Origin: Ananas comosus
Taxonomy: Eukaryota; Streptophyta; Magnoliopsida; Poales; Bromeliaceae
Length of the DNA stretch: 64,000 nt
NCBI RefSeq assembly: GCF_001540865.1
Contig: NC_033637.1
Span: 7,133,134-7,197,133, forward strand
Direction: 5' to 3'
Part shown: positions 24,640 through 36,371 of the stretch, one piece after another
How the letters are laid out: every line of letters starts with the position of its first letter
Numbering within the stretch: position 1 is the stretch's first letter
Translations under genes and position numbers: made by a program
Notes under the pieces: generated by a model
Databases searched by the model: none
Seen by the model: the letters and a program-made list of their open reading frames with translations, nothing else
Told to the model about the DNA's origin: nothing

Positions 24640-25579
24640 GCTGTATATAAAACTAACTTGATCATTAATAACAATAAATAGATATACCATTCTTGCATAT
24701 GATAAATCTAAGCTAAAAATAATAATAACTACTTTGACAATCTAAAGATATTATTTCTAAACATATGGGAGAAAACTAAGATGACAATAAAGTAAATTAC
24801 TCTTCTTGTTCAGTAATGATAAAGATCAGACACAAAACTTCTTACTATTATGTAACTGTTTACTAAAGGTTATTGAAAGTCCTATATAGTTTTTACTCTA
24901 GCGCAGCTCAACTTGTTCTTAACTTAGGTTTCATATTTTAATTAAAAAAATCTCTAAATGTTTCAAAAAGAACAGTCAATATTACCTCCAAATATTTTGA
25001 AAAACCAAAGGCATGTTTTGTGCTACTTCTACAAAGCAAGCAAATTATTACTATATTCCCATATATCAACAAGATCAAAGTATGATAACAAAGAAAAGAA
25101 AAAAGATGAATCAACAGAGGTAACTGTTGAAAATGTGGTCATCAAATTTAAACCAGAAAGGACAGCCCAGTGCTTAAAACTCCAACTAACATGGGTTTCG
25201 GGAGGAAAAAATATATGTAGAGCTATTTTTTAGGGAGTTTGTTCATGCAACTAAAACCCATAGTGCAAAAGCCCTAAATGGTCATACAATTTAATAGCTT
25301 AAAACGAAACAATGTGAACAACAAGAGAGTATTACAGTATCAATGATTAGATACCCTATTTATTAAAACCGATCTGGTAAATATAAATTGACAATGTGAG
25401 CAACTGATAATGATATAACACAGTTAATATCATGCAACTAGTGACAGCATTATTTTTAAATCGTTGCTGAAATATAAATTGATACGTCGATCTCTAGTTC
25501 AACTATTTTTCAGTGTAGAAATTTCTAGACAAGCATCTGAAGCACTGCTTAAATATGTCAAAAGCTATCTAAAGTTTAG

Positions 25580-25790
25580 AGATTGTACCATCTTCATGGT
25601 GATTTCCATTAGCATCGACTGGAGACGGCTCCAGAATATTCATTGAATTTGCTACTAAATCTTCAATACTGGAAATTTTCAGCTATTATTGCTATTTTTG
25701 TCCTCGACCCGTGGAACATAAAGCTCTTACTTAACCTGTGTCTGATGTCCTTGACTTGGAAGTGAATAGTAAGAACAGATAATCAATAGT
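25580..25790 (-). other. Possible exon-like pieces of unknown origin in the CACTA element
   Basis: On the minus strand a piece near 25760-25735 (SKSRTSDT) ends at a GTTAAG donor-like site. Another begins after an AG near 25675 and reads EDLVANSMNILEPSPVDANG before a stop at about 25576. Amino-acid composition is protein-like, but I do not recognise the family. It could be part of the transposase gene or a second captured fragment. The evidence is weak. Confidence 0.25.
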
Positions 25791-26268
25791 GTATGAAGAT
25801 ATGCATTTAGCTAGATCTTATAAGAGATAAGAGATAAGCAGTTGCAGCAACATGGACAGTTAGACATATTAAAATATTCAATTATCAAAAACTGTTGTTT
25901 TTGTACTTAAATCATGTGATAAGTTATCATGGCTGAGAATGTACATATGTAAATCAGTATTGCTTGAAACTGTAGTTTTCTATAATGTTTTCAGCATAGC
26001 TTTCTAACTAGTAGTTAATGCCAAAGAGGTGCTAACAGCGTAAATACTAAAATCCACTAAGAACTCAAGTCAATCATGTGATGCATCTTTAAGCATGCCT
26101 CAACACCATTCTTATTCAACTTTTGGCCAAGTATAGCAGTCATGGGTAAAGGAACAAACGTATTCTATGAGAACTACATTGGCAATGATAGTAGTAAATC
26201 TGACCAATAATACGACTGTCACACTAATACCAATAGAAATTATTTAGGGTCAACCAACTATACATTAT

Positions 26269-26489
26269 GCACATTTTACTTAGGATCCAATATTCACATT
26301 TCACATTTTACTTAGTTAGGATCCAGGGATCACACATATTTTACTTAGTTAGGATCCAATATTCAAATTTCACATTTTACTTAGTTAGGATTCAGGGAAC
26401 ACTCATATTTTACTTAGTTAGGATCCAGGGAACACTATGCATAGAAGTATCCACTATTCACATTCTTAGTTAGGATCACATTTTACTTT
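26269..26489. repeat. Minisatellite in the CACTA element
   Basis: About six imperfect copies of a 30-38 bp unit with the core ATTTTACTTAGTTAGGATCC. The tails alternate between ATATTCA and GGGAACACT types. The copies include ones near 26274, 26304, 26339, 26375, 26408 and 26462. Confidence 0.85.
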
Positions 26490-27419
26490 CTTTTAACTTT
26501 GAAATCCATGTGTTTCCTGATTGAATAAAGAATGTAAAATGGATACTTTCTTTTATTCAAATTTTACCATACCTGAACTATAGAATAGTTCGAAACAGGT
26601 ACCTAAAATTTTAGAAGTTTTAATTTACTACATAATTTTATAGCATTTTAAAATAGGTACAAGAAGTTCAAAAGTTTTGGTTCTCCCACCAAAACTTACA
26701 ATATTTATAACAATTTTTGATAAAATACCCCATCTCCATTAAGAGTGTTAGGTAATCAAAACCTCTAAAGTTTAGCTACCCAGTTCATAAATTAGTCAAA
26801 ACCTTTTAAAGTTTTAGATACCCTTTCCAGTAAACTCTGTACATCTTCACCAAGAACAAACTTATATACCAATTTTTTATGTTCATGTATGTAATTGTTG
26901 AATAATTTTTGTGTTATACCGATTTGGTGATTTTCCATCATAGTGTAAACCATCGTTCAATCATGCAATGGATTACAAAATACTGAAATTTAAACTAGCA
27001 CAATAGTATTTTAATGCGATCAACAGGAGGAGTAAGAAGTAACACAAAGGCGTAGAAATTCATTAAAAAACCAATAAAAATCTTATTTTTGGAGAAAGAA
27101 ACTATTCAAACCACTTAATTAACAAAAAAAAATCCAATTGAACACCAACCTACCACATAACATATGAATCATCAAAGACACCAAAATAACAGCCCAATTA
27201 ATACATGAGGATCATGAGAACCTCAACTCCTTACCAATCAACAAAATTCCCTGTAAAATTCAGTATATTATTTTCAATTTCATAGAAACCCTAGAAACTA
27301 ATCACAAATTAAGCTCATCAGCTAATTATATAAAAAAAAAACAACAACAACACGAATCACATCAATCCTAAAATAAACCAATAGATCGAAAGAGAGAAAG
27401 CTCCAAATACCTATAAATC

Positions 27420-27720
27420 TCGAGATCGGGGGTATCATCCGAGGACCTCGAGGAGCTGATGCTGGAAGCCTAAGCCGAGCTCGACGCAGACCCACCGACG
27501 CTGACGCCGCCGCCGTGCTTGAGGTGTGCGGCGACAAGGAGCGGCGAGGAGATGGACGCGGGATGGGAGAGCGGGTGCTCCTGGGTCGGTCGCTACTCGC
27601 ACTCGCCGCTGAAGCTCCGCGGCGGCTCCCGTCCCCTTCGATTCCACGAGGTGATCACCGGAGATCTCTCCGGCGGCGATCGCCGGAGATCTCGGCAGGA
27701 ACGATATGAATGGGAGGGGT
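27420..27720 (-). other. GC-rich block near the right end of the CACTA element
   Basis: A sharply GC-rich 300 bp island within AT-rich DNA includes a CCGGCGATCGCCGG inverted repeat near 27673. On the minus strand it could be the leader or first exon of the element's transcript, or a captured exon. Frames are open on both strands by composition, and none is recognised. Confidence 0.45.
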
Positions 27721-28597
27721 TTGGGAGAAAGAAAAGTCGGGGTATGTCATTAGTATTAGGTAAGGGTTGGGAACTTAAAATACAACGTGGGGGAATAAAT
27801 AAAACAAGTGTTAAGATTTTTGGAAAATCAATTCTGCTGTAGTGGTTAAGAGGGATAGAAAAGTTATAAAGGTTGCGGGTTCAAATCTTGTTACCTTATT
27901 TTTTGTGACAGTTTTTTTTATTTTTATTTTGTAACTAAAAGTTTTTTTGGTGACATACGAAATTCAAATCTGTAGCAAATGCACTACTTTTTTTTGTAGT
28001 GAATAGATGTACACCATGTTGACATCAGGTTATATTTATGACATAGTAGTTTAGCATTTTCTATACATGCTTTCGTACCTACATTTTATTACTAGCTTAT
28101 CATATCTACTTGCTTTTGGGCCTAGTGGTGTATTTTGCTAAGGTCAGTAATTGTCCACTGGGAACTATAAATTATAGTTCTCACGCCCCCTGTTTCATGT
28201 TTTCTTTCAGAGCCTTCCACTCCGGGAGAGGCTCGAAATCGCGGGAAAGGAGTCGCCTCGAGCTCGCTAGAGAGGGATTTGACAGTAGATGGTCCACATC
28301 TCTTTTGTTTCTTTTTGGAGAGATTGAGAGACTTGTACCATTTTGTAGAGACCACCCCTTATATGTATCTTGAGACATGTGATGTACTAATTTATATTTT
28401 ACTTTAGTAGTTTAGTTTCCTTTGATTCTATTTGTTGATAGAACCAAGCTGTATACTTGCTCTGATATCTCTAGATACTCTTTATTCTTGTTCATTTATC
28501 ACTATTATTGTAGACGCCTTATATGTGCAGGTATATGGCGGGTCTGGGCATGCACCGGGCGGGCCTATGCCGGGTCCCGCGGCGTGACAGATTAATT

Positions 28598-28610
28598 TGG
28601 TATCAGAGCC
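28598..28610 (+). other. Primer-binding site of G2 (initiator tRNA-Met)
   Basis: TGGTATCAGAGCC lies 8 nt after the LTR end at 28589. The following stretch resembles the one after the site at 5446. Confidence 0.92.
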
Positions 28611-28932
28611 TAGGGTTTAGTCTTAGTGAACCTAGTAAACCTTAGGCCGGTTGGATTATAGGAAATAGGCTCGTGAGAGACGAGGTCTATTTGATTTGTA
28701 AGCGAAGGTATCATGATTGGGTTTCTTTGATAACTCTAAAATGTTGGAGTTGGATGGAAGTGCATAACTTCTAACTTTGCGGAGGATTACGTTGGCGGCC
28801 GACAAAGTAACATCGGGAGTTAGTAGTAAAGGACACTTCCTTACTTTTGCAGGATTTGGGTAATAGTTATTTGAGTGGGGTTGTGATAGCGTGGGTTTTA
28901 TTAACTTATGCTTTTACGATGTTGTAGTGATA

Positions 28933-30328
28933 ATGCCGACTACACGCTCTAAGTCTGTTGGAGCGGACAACGCGGCAACTTTTGAGGAAGTAAAGACATC
29001 CGCTACCTCCGAATCCGGCGAGGTTCGTGAGTTGAGGAGCCAGCTTGCGGCCCTCACCGACTTGGTTACCCAGCAGGCGGCGGCGGCTTGACATCAGGCA
29101 GATACGGCGCGCCGGCAGGAGGTGCGGATGAATCGCCTGAAGGATCTTCTACTACAGTAGATGCTGCCAAGGAAGCTCAGGTCCCTACACCACCCGTGCC
29201 GGTGGAGGTGGTTGCACCCGGGGGGTCGTCCTCTGCACTCGACACTTCGCGGACGGCACCTGCGGTAGCACCTCGGGAGAAGGTAATTGCGGCACCACCA
29301 GCTCAGGTGCCTTTGGCGGGGGCAGTTTTTTCCGTGATGGTTAAGGGAGCAGAGCTGGAGCGGTTCATGGATCGCCTCAAAGAGTTTAGGAGGTGTAGCC
29401 CCAGGATCTTCGATGGGGAGAAGGTCGACCATTGGATCGTAGAGAAGTGGGTGATGCATATGGAGAAGCTGTTCCGCGACACTTTCGTGGAGGGGAGAGA
29501 CAGAGTTTGGCTCGCCACTCATCATCTAGACGACGAGGCCTATAGTTTGTGGTTGGATATTCAGGATAATCCCAACACCGACCTTGTAGCGATTTCTTAG
29601 AAGAGGTTCAAGGAACTTCTGTTGGAGCACTACTTCCTAGACAATGTTAAGAGGAAGATAGAGCAGGATCTGCGTGGTAAGCACCAGGAGGACCGGACCG
29701 TGGCCGAGTACGAGAGGGAGTTCTCTCGGCTTCTACATTGCGTGCCTTTTGTCGTTCGGGACGATGAGGATAAGGCCCGCATCTTCGAGCAAGGACTTCG
29801 GCCATCGATCTTTCGGTTGGTGCAATCCTCCAACCTCCAGACATACCGTGATGTGGTGAACCGCGCGCTCATCGTAGAGAGCGGCGTGGCGGATTTGCAG
29901 GAGCGTCGAGAAGGCTTGGACAAGGGTAGGGGCAAGAGGCCTGCGGCTGAGGGTGCGAGTCAGACGCACTCTGGGAGGCCGCCGAGACATCCCAGGAGCC
30001 AGAGCCAGTCACGAGGACGTGGCTCATCTGACAGCATGGAGGATCTGATCGTCGCCAGGCTCCGAGCTGCGTGATCTGCGGTGGTCGTCACTATCCACGG
30101 CAGTGCTAGCAAAGTAAGGGCAGGTGCTACTTGTGTGGCCAGGAGGGTCACTTCCAGTCGGACTGCCCGAGGGGTCCTGTTCCAGCGCCATCATCGGCAT
30201 CAGTACCAGCTTCACCGGGTCCCAGCCAGGGGACGCCTTTTGCTTACTACCAGGCCGGGTGGCCACTTGTTCAAAGACAGACGGAGGGGTCACGACAGGC
30301 CCCGAGCGGGCTCATGTATGCGGCCTAG
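28933..30328 (+). pseudogene. gag: G2 gag, broken by stops and a frameshift
   Basis: The start is set at the ATG giving MPTTRSKS. A coiled-coil stretch follows (VRELRSQLAALTDLVTQQ), then a Pro/Ala-rich linker, then the gag core from about 29340 with the conserved PRIFDGEKVDHW and a helical region to about 29900. Next come an Arg/Ser-rich stretch and two cysteine motifs: CVICGGRHYPRQC near 30072, and the zinc knuckle CYLCGQEGHFQSDC near 30127. Breaks: TGA at 29089-29091 with a frame change soon after, TAG at 29598-29600, a frame change near 30065, and TAG at 30326-30328 before protease. It is divergent from G1 and Tekay gag but collinear with them. Confidence 0.85.
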
Positions 30329-30745
30329 ACTGAGGAGGCGGCAGCAGCCGAGAATTTGGTTGCAGGTATCATTTTATTTTGTGGCATTCGAGCTCGAGCA
30401 TTATTTGATACCGGTGCATCGCATTCATTCATAGATCGGCTATTTGCCGAGTTGCATGGCATACCGTTGGTTTTCTTGTTACATCCGGGACGTGTTGTTG
30501 TCCCCAACCACTCATTGGATATTAGGGAGTTCTGCCCCAGTTGCCCTATTCAGGTAGGAAATTAGATCATGCCCGTTGATTTGCTAGTTTTGCATAAACT
30601 CGGGGAGTTTGATGTTGTCCTGGGCATGGATTGGTTGACCAAGTACTTCGCTACTATCGATTGCAAGAATAGAATGGTGACTTTTAGAGAACCGGGGCAG
30701 GAGGAGGTTGTGTACGAAGATGCCAGAGTTCGCTGTTTGCGATGA
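30329..30745 (+). pseudogene. G2 aspartic protease remnant
   Basis: Retropepsin-like protease would cut the gag-pol polyprotein. The active-site motif [12 protein letters not shown] lies near 30396-30435. It is followed by the flap and second half, including FDVVLGMDWL and a TFREP stretch that match the Tekay protease. A TAG at 30563-30565 interrupts it. It follows gag in the same frame as the zinc knuckle. The expected RT does not follow. Confidence 0.85.
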
Positions 30746-31230
30746 CGATTAGCTCCTCTCGAGCTAGGCAGTTGATTGGCGGGTTTGCTGGAGCTGGATG
30801 TGGCGACTGAGAGGGCTACTGCAGGTGGCATATTTTGCAATGCTATATGGATTTCATCATGATTGAAATGATTGCATCATTTGCATTCCTTGATCGGCTG
30901 TTCGTAGAGTCGTTAGCATGGATTCTCTTTCGATGCATGTCGGATGATGGGATGAGCAGGTGTGTCGTTTTGAACACACTACCTTGTGAGAGGGTTTTGC
31001 GCGCCAACAAATGGATTGGCCTTATTTGGTGTGGAGTGATTATGGGGTACTTTGTACCTTTGGTTGCGAGCTGACTTGACTCGCCTTGGCAATCTGAGCA
31101 CGAAATAGTGCGTTTTGAGGATTTAATTTCGCTAGTTGTGACGACTACCTCCTTACCTAAAATCGGGTAATTATTAGGGAGGATTTGGGGCCTAATAGGC
31201 CGATAGCTTCTGATGATCGAGAATCCTTGG
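30746..31230 (+). other. G2 non-coding interior, left part
   Basis: After protease, coding similarity stops and there is no RT, RNase H or integrase. The sequence is interrupted at 31230 by the S1 LTR. CTTGG (31226-31230) is the left copy of the S1 target duplication. Confidence 0.6.
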
Positions 31231-31665
31231 TGTCACGCCCCGAGCTCTGCCAATTTGGTCGGATTCGGGCCATGTCGACAGATGCCGAACGGACAGCACC
31301 TTCCCTGTCCGCCCAAGGCTCCAACAACATGTATATTCAAGCAATTCAACAAGGAGATTGCAAATAATACAAGGCTTGCTCGAGGGCAAGCAACAACTAC
31401 GATAAGTGAAAGCATTCTATCTATTACATTCACACATGTTAAGGATTTTATAGGTTGGCGAATTTCGTAAAGTTGTTTGGAGTCTTGAAGGGTTGATCGC
31501 AAAAGTTTTTGAGAAGAGATTCAAATTGGAGGACGAAGACTCATTCGGAAAGATCGACACCTAAGGTATGAAGAAAAGATCATTTGTGGTGAAGATACAT
31601 AATTAGAATAAGTTCAGAAGACTTAGATTGCTTTAAAATAAATTTTCTGAACTTTCATGTGTTCT

Positions 31666-31920
31666 GGGACCGGTCTCTGAAATGGAGAGACCGGTTCCCC
31701 TAAGGTCCTCACTGCGTAAACCATGATGCAACCGGTCCCCTGTGATGAGAGACCGGTTCCCGAACCATGGTGCTTCTGTCGTGCAGCGAGGGACCGGTCT
31801 CAAGTTTGAGAGACCGGTTCCCGAACGTTGGGTTTTTGGTCACGCAGAGAGGGACCGGTTCCTCACTTGAGAGACCGGTCTCTCACAGACCGGTCTCCTC
31901 GAGAGGACCGGTCTCTGAGG
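31666..31920. promoter_or_regulatory. GAGACCGGTCTC-type palindrome array in the copia U3
   Basis: About ten copies of GRGACCGGTYYC fall in 250 bp, many arranged as pairs 20-30 bp apart (GGGACCGGT... GAGAGACCGGTTCCC). Several are perfect palindromes (GAGACCGGTCTC). They end about 65 bp upstream of the TATA box. The same units occur in gypsy LTRs at 55060-55265 and 62484-62716. Confidence 0.75.
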
Positions 31921-31982
31921 ACGACACAGGTTTTTGAAAACGACTTTTTGCAATCCTAGTCTACTTCTAAGTCTTCTAAACA

Positions 31983-31990
31983 TATAAATA
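31983..31990 (+). promoter_or_regulatory. TATA box of the copia LTR
   Basis: TATAAATA lies just downstream of the palindrome array. Confidence 0.7.
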
Positions 31991-32651
31991 AGCTATGTGG
32001 GTCATCTAAAATTAAGGCTTTGAATATTTTACCAATTCCAAACCCTAGAAACTTGTTTTCTTCCCGTTTCAATGCTTCGATTTACATGATGAGTTTCTAG
32101 CAATCAACATCGGCTTGATTCTTCGTTTTTACTCGATACTTCTTACGAGAATCAAGTAGATGATTGATTAAAGGTGAACCCTCATAGCTTATGGTTTTCA
32201 AAAGTTAAATCACCACAAATCTTCAATTCTACAAGCTCCGGAAGGAGGTTCGGCGCGTGGATCTCGCGTGAAGCCGAGGATTCGGTGGACGCTTCGAGGA
32301 GTTGAGGCGTTGACGCTGCGAGGAGTTGCAGCAAGGTCGATTGGTGGATTCCTATCGATCGAGGACCGGCAAAGATCACCGTCAACGAGAAATCGGTAAA
32401 TTGAGTCGTGTGTTTTTGTCGAAATCACTTGTACTCAAGTTTTCTTAGTGGATTTTCTTTGCGTGATCGGTCCCGTGGGTTTTTCACTCCGAATTGGAGT
32501 TTTCCCACGTTAAATTCTCGGTGTGCTGTTTTAATTTCCGCTATTTTGTTTTGTTTGCATCGAGATTTTTCGAGTTTGCCGGATTTACACCTATTCACCC
32601 CCCTCTAGGTGTTACTTACCTTTTAGATCCTCGGGATCCATATCTCACAAG

Positions 32652-32663
32652 TGGTATCAGAGC
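32652..32663 (+). other. Primer-binding site of the copia element (initiator tRNA-Met)
   Basis: TGGTATCAGAGC lies 2 nt after the LTR end. Confidence 0.95.
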
Positions 32664-32681
32664 GGGTATAGGTTGTAATTC

Positions 32682-35477
32682 ATGGCTGAGGGCGGTAACA
32701 TCAATCGACCCCCGCTCTTCGATGGCACTAACTATGCTTATTGGAAAGTCCGTATGAGGGCGTTTCTTATTGCTATCGACGAGCGGGTTTGGCAAGCCAT
32801 TGAATTCGGATGGAAAAATCCTACCGAAGTTGTCGAGAATGTTACCGTGCCGAAACCTAGGAATAAATGGACGAAAGAGGAAAATGAACTATCTTCGTTC
32901 AACGGGAAAGGTATCAATGCTTTATTCAATGCTTTAAACCAAACTGAATTTTCTCGCGTCTCGGCGTGCGAAACCGCCAAAGAGATTTGGGACACTTTGC
33001 GAGTTACACACGAGGGTACAAGTTTGGTTAAGATTCAAAAATTGCAAATGCTTACTAGTAGATTTGATTCCATTCGTATGGAAGAACATGAATCTTTTAC
33101 CGAGTACTATACTCGTTTGCAAGACATTGTAAACACGTGTGCTAACTTGGGCGAGAAAATTCCCGATTCCAAAATTGTTCGAAAAATTTTGAGAACCCTT
33201 CCCGAACGATTCCGTCCTAAGGTTGCGGCTATCGAAACGGTTAAACATCCTGATGAACTCAAGGTAGAAGAACTAGTAGGTGCTCTTCAAACTTATGAAA
33301 TGACTTTTCCATCTAATTCATCTTCTTCCAAGTCTTTCTCTAAAGCCTCAGGGATGGCTCTAAAATCAACAAAAGGAGATGTTTCTTCAACCTCATCAGA
33401 TTCAGAGTCGGAGCAAAGCTTGGAGGACTTTGAAAAACAACTTGCACTTCTAACAAAGAAGTTTCGTCGGAACTTTAGAAAGAAGTTTCCTCCCAAGTCT
33501 ACTTCATCCAAGACAAACAAATCTAAAGGGGGTTCGTCTTCTTCTTCCTCGTCAAAATACAGAAAATCTGATAACTCTCAAAAGGACTCTACAAAAGAGA
33601 AGAAAAGCAGTGAAGGTCAAATTCAATGCTACAAGTGTAGGGGCTTTGGCCATATAGCATCTGACTGTCCTAATACAAAGTCATTGAAGAAGAAAGCTAT
33701 GCAAGCAGTGACTTGGGACGACTCCTCATCTGACGATTCTACTTCGAGTGAAGAGGATGTGAATGCCACAGCTCTAATTGCACACGATTCAACTTTCATG
33801 TGTTTAGCATCTGCTGACTTGACCTCTACTACATCTATACAAGAGAAATCATCTTCGGAGGACTCATCGGATGGAGAATCGGACGAAGATGACATGGTAG
33901 CAGCATATCAACAATTGGTTGTTGAATCGAAGAAGATGGCTAAACATAACAAGAGACTGCGGCGAAGTCTGCATGAGTTGGAACAAGAAAATTCAAAATT
34001 GGTCTCGTTAACAAAGGATCTAGAGCAAGAAAGAGACGGGTTGACCAAGGCTTACAACTCTTTGCTTGAGAAGTGTTCGTTACTTGAAAAAGAAAAGGAG
34101 ACTGAAGTGGAGAACATCAATTATCTTACTAAGCAAAATTCAGAAGTTAGAGAAGCAAATATGGAATTCACCAAGATGATCATTCAACTGAAGTCGGATT
34201 TGAACCAATTTTCATCTGGCTCGAGCAAACTAGACAAGATGCTTGGACTTGGTCAAACAAATAAACTTGGACTTGGTTATGAACGGACCTATGTTGACCA
34301 AGCAACAAAGAAAGATGGCGGACATTCATCAACTGCCGTTCCTAAGCTCTATGGTAAATTCGTCCCTCCTCAAAATAATCTGACTAACAAAGCTTGTCAT
34401 ATTTGTGGTGCTTTAGGACACATAAAGAAGTTCTGCAAACAAAAGGGAAAGAGCTCATCAACACCCTTGAATCACAGAACATTACTTTCGAAGAATGACT
34501 TTAAATCAAGAGGGAAGTCAACTTGGACTCCAAAGAAGGTTGATGCTAAGAAGAGACAAATATGGACACCAAACACTCCGGGGTCAAAGGCAAAACACGC
34601 ATGGAAATCAAAGAAGGAGGATGTGAAGAAGAATTCAATTCAAATCGTCGACAAGCCACGATCAACAAGAGCAAGCAAACTCACACAGCCCAAAACACGT
34701 AAGGTTTGGGTGCGCAAAGGTGAACTCTTCCCATGCCTAGTTATTCACACTTCGCTTCATGCTTACGATAACTCATCATGGTATCTGGATAGCGGTTGTT
34801 CCCGTCATATGACCGGAGATAAAAATTGGTTTACTTCCTTGACCAAAATCTCCAGAGGACTTGTTGTTTTTGGGGACGGTCGATCGTCAAAAATTATTGG
34901 AAAAGGAACAGTGACTATCTCAGATGGCCCTACATTGAACGATGTTTTTTATGTTGAGGGGCTCAAATCTAATCTCGTAAGCATAAGCCAACTGTGTGAT
35001 GATGGGTATTCTGTGAATTTTTCGGGTAAAGAATGCCATGTGACTCGTGATGACAATCTGTTCTTAAAGGGCATTAGATCTATGAATAATTGTTATGTAG
35101 TTCCTAGTTCGGCCACTGAACATTATAACCTAGCGTCATTAGAAACTGAAACTTTATGGCATGAACGACTAGGCCACATCAACTTTAAGGAGCTATCTAA
35201 GATAACCAAGAAGGAGGTAGTTAGAGGTGTACCTAAGATTGATTTTAAAGAGAACACTGTGTGTGGGGGTTGCCAATTAGGGAAACAAACTAGATCCACA
35301 CATAAGAACTTGAACCACTTAGGGACAACTAAACCTCTAGAGTTACTTCACATGGACTTGATGGGACTATCTAGGATTCAAAGTTTGGGTGAAAACGTTA
35401 TATTTTGCTTATTGTTGATGATTTTACTCACTATGTATGGAGTGCTTTCTTACGAGAAAAAGCTGATACTTTTAATT
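32682..35477 (+). pseudogene. gag-pol: Copia gag, protease and start of integrase
   Basis: One frame begins MAEGGNINRPPLFDGTNYAY, the usual gag start of this clade. In order it has a gag core (residues ~1-210), a Ser/Lys-rich linker, a zinc knuckle CYKCRGFGHIASDC (~residue 315), an acidic Ser-rich stretch, a coiled coil (~410-510), and a second knuckle CHICGALGHIKKFC (~570). Then come protease with WYLDSGCSRHM (~700), the pre-integrase zinc region (WHERLGHIN ... CGGCQLGK, ~825-870) and the integrase start (LLHMDLMG). A frame change near 35390 breaks integrase: the next catalytic stretch, VDDFTHYVWSAF, reads in another frame. The N at 35478 follows. The gag part alone is fully open. Confidence 0.9.
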
Positions 35478-35478
35478 N

Positions 35479-36371
35479 TTTTGTGTTTCAAATGGTATAA
35501 AACATGAATTCTCGGCTCCTTATACACCCGAACAAAATGGAGTGTAGAACACAAAAATCGGGTTGTACAAGAAATGGCACGTGTTATGCTTCATAGTAAG
35601 AAAATTGCTTTACATTTTTGGGCCGAAACAGTTAACACGACCGTCTATGTTATCAATCGGATTTATGTGCGTCCGGGTACCTTGAATACTCCGTATGAAC
35701 TTTGGCTTGGTAGGAAACCTAATATTAAATACTTTCGTGTCTTAGGGAGTAAATGTTTTATCCTTCAGGATCGTGAAAATCTTGAAAAATTTGACTCTCG
35801 AAGTGACGAGGGGATCTTTCTTGGTTATTCTACTACAAGTTGTGCTTATCGTGCGTACAATTTACGATCTAAGACGGTGATAGAATCTATCAATATAAAA
35901 GTAGATGAAGTTTCGTCTGCAAGTTCTTCTGTGAATGGTTCTTCTAATTCTTTGGTGAATGATGATGATAATGACTCTCCATTTGTATTGCCTGTGAATG
36001 ATGATGTTTCTGCTTTTGATAATTCCATTGCATCTTCTGAAAATATTGCATCAAATGAGTCATCTGAGCCTCAAAGTATCTCATCTGAAATACCTAATAC
36101 ATCATCTGAGACTGCACTCCTGTTAGAGTCAAGAGATCATCCGTTATCGAATGTTATTGGAGATCCAAGTGTTGGTGTGCGAACTAGAAGTCAACTTCAA
36201 TGTGAATTTGCATATTATGTTTCTCTAATTGAGCCAAAGAATATTGACGAAGCTCTTCTGGGTGAATATTGGATAAATGTCATGCAAGAAAAACTTGGGC
36301 AATTCATCCGCAATGATGTATGGGAATTAGTGCCACGCCCTGAGCAACAAAATGTTATTGGTACTAAATAG
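35479..36371 (+). pseudogene. Copia integrase, C-terminal part
   Basis: Resumes after the N within the integrase core (GIKHEFSAPYTPEQNG), with an indel in the following codons. From 35574 an open frame runs through the core end and the integrase C-terminal domain (LGRKPNIKYFRVLGSKCFI ... GIFLGYS). A Ser/Asn/Glu-rich linker follows. The second catalytic aspartate region of integrase is missing at the N. The frame ends at TAG 36369-36371, where the conserved tryptophan codon at the start of RT is expected. Confidence 0.85.

Larger units (their letters stand above)
21307..28001 (-). mobile_element. CACTA (En/Spm) transposon with a captured gene piece
   Basis: The right end reads CACTACAAAAAAAAGTAG on the minus strand, ending at 28001. 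The left end is a decayed CATTTCAAGAAAATG at 21307, against the usual CACTACAAGAAAATG. Both sides are flanked by AATA (21303-21306 and 28002-28005), compatible with the 3 bp duplication typical of the family. Inside are subterminal GTCACTA repeats, minus-strand transposase remnants (24054-24639), a captured UGPase fragment (23101-23615), a minisatellite (26269) and a GC-rich block near the right end. The rest (21750-23090, 24650-26260, 26490-27410) is AT-rich with no frame I recognise. No intact transposase is present, so it is non-autonomous. Confidence 0.85.
19365..28589 (+). mobile_element. G2 5' LTR, split by a CACTA transposon
   Basis: The start is placed at TGTGATATGAG (19365). The end is GGCGTGACA at 28589, followed by a primer-binding site. 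Without the CACTA insertion (21307-28001 plus its duplication) the LTR is about 2.5 kb, similar to S2 (2.7 kb) with which it aligns. U3 has four ACCGGT palindromes at about 19517-19655. The 3' part carries the GCCTAGTGGTGTATT block near 28120 and the exact word GTAGACGCCTTATATGTG near 28512, also present in S2 near 57521. The start is less certain than the end because the G1 LTR is decayed at the junction. Confidence 0.8.
31437..32649 (+). mobile_element. Copia 5' LTR
   Basis: Starts TGTTAAGGATTT and ends ATCTCACA, 1213 bp. It carries the ACCGGT array (31666-31920) and a TATA box (31983). The last 65 bp (from TTACACCTATTCACC) recur at 39927-39991 as the remaining piece of the 3' LTR. Confidence 0.88.

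Noticed and set aside
24958..25233. Plus-strand frame of ~90 residues in the CACTA element
   Set aside because: Lys-rich with no recognised motif, on the opposite strand to the transposase and UGPase pieces. Probably chance.
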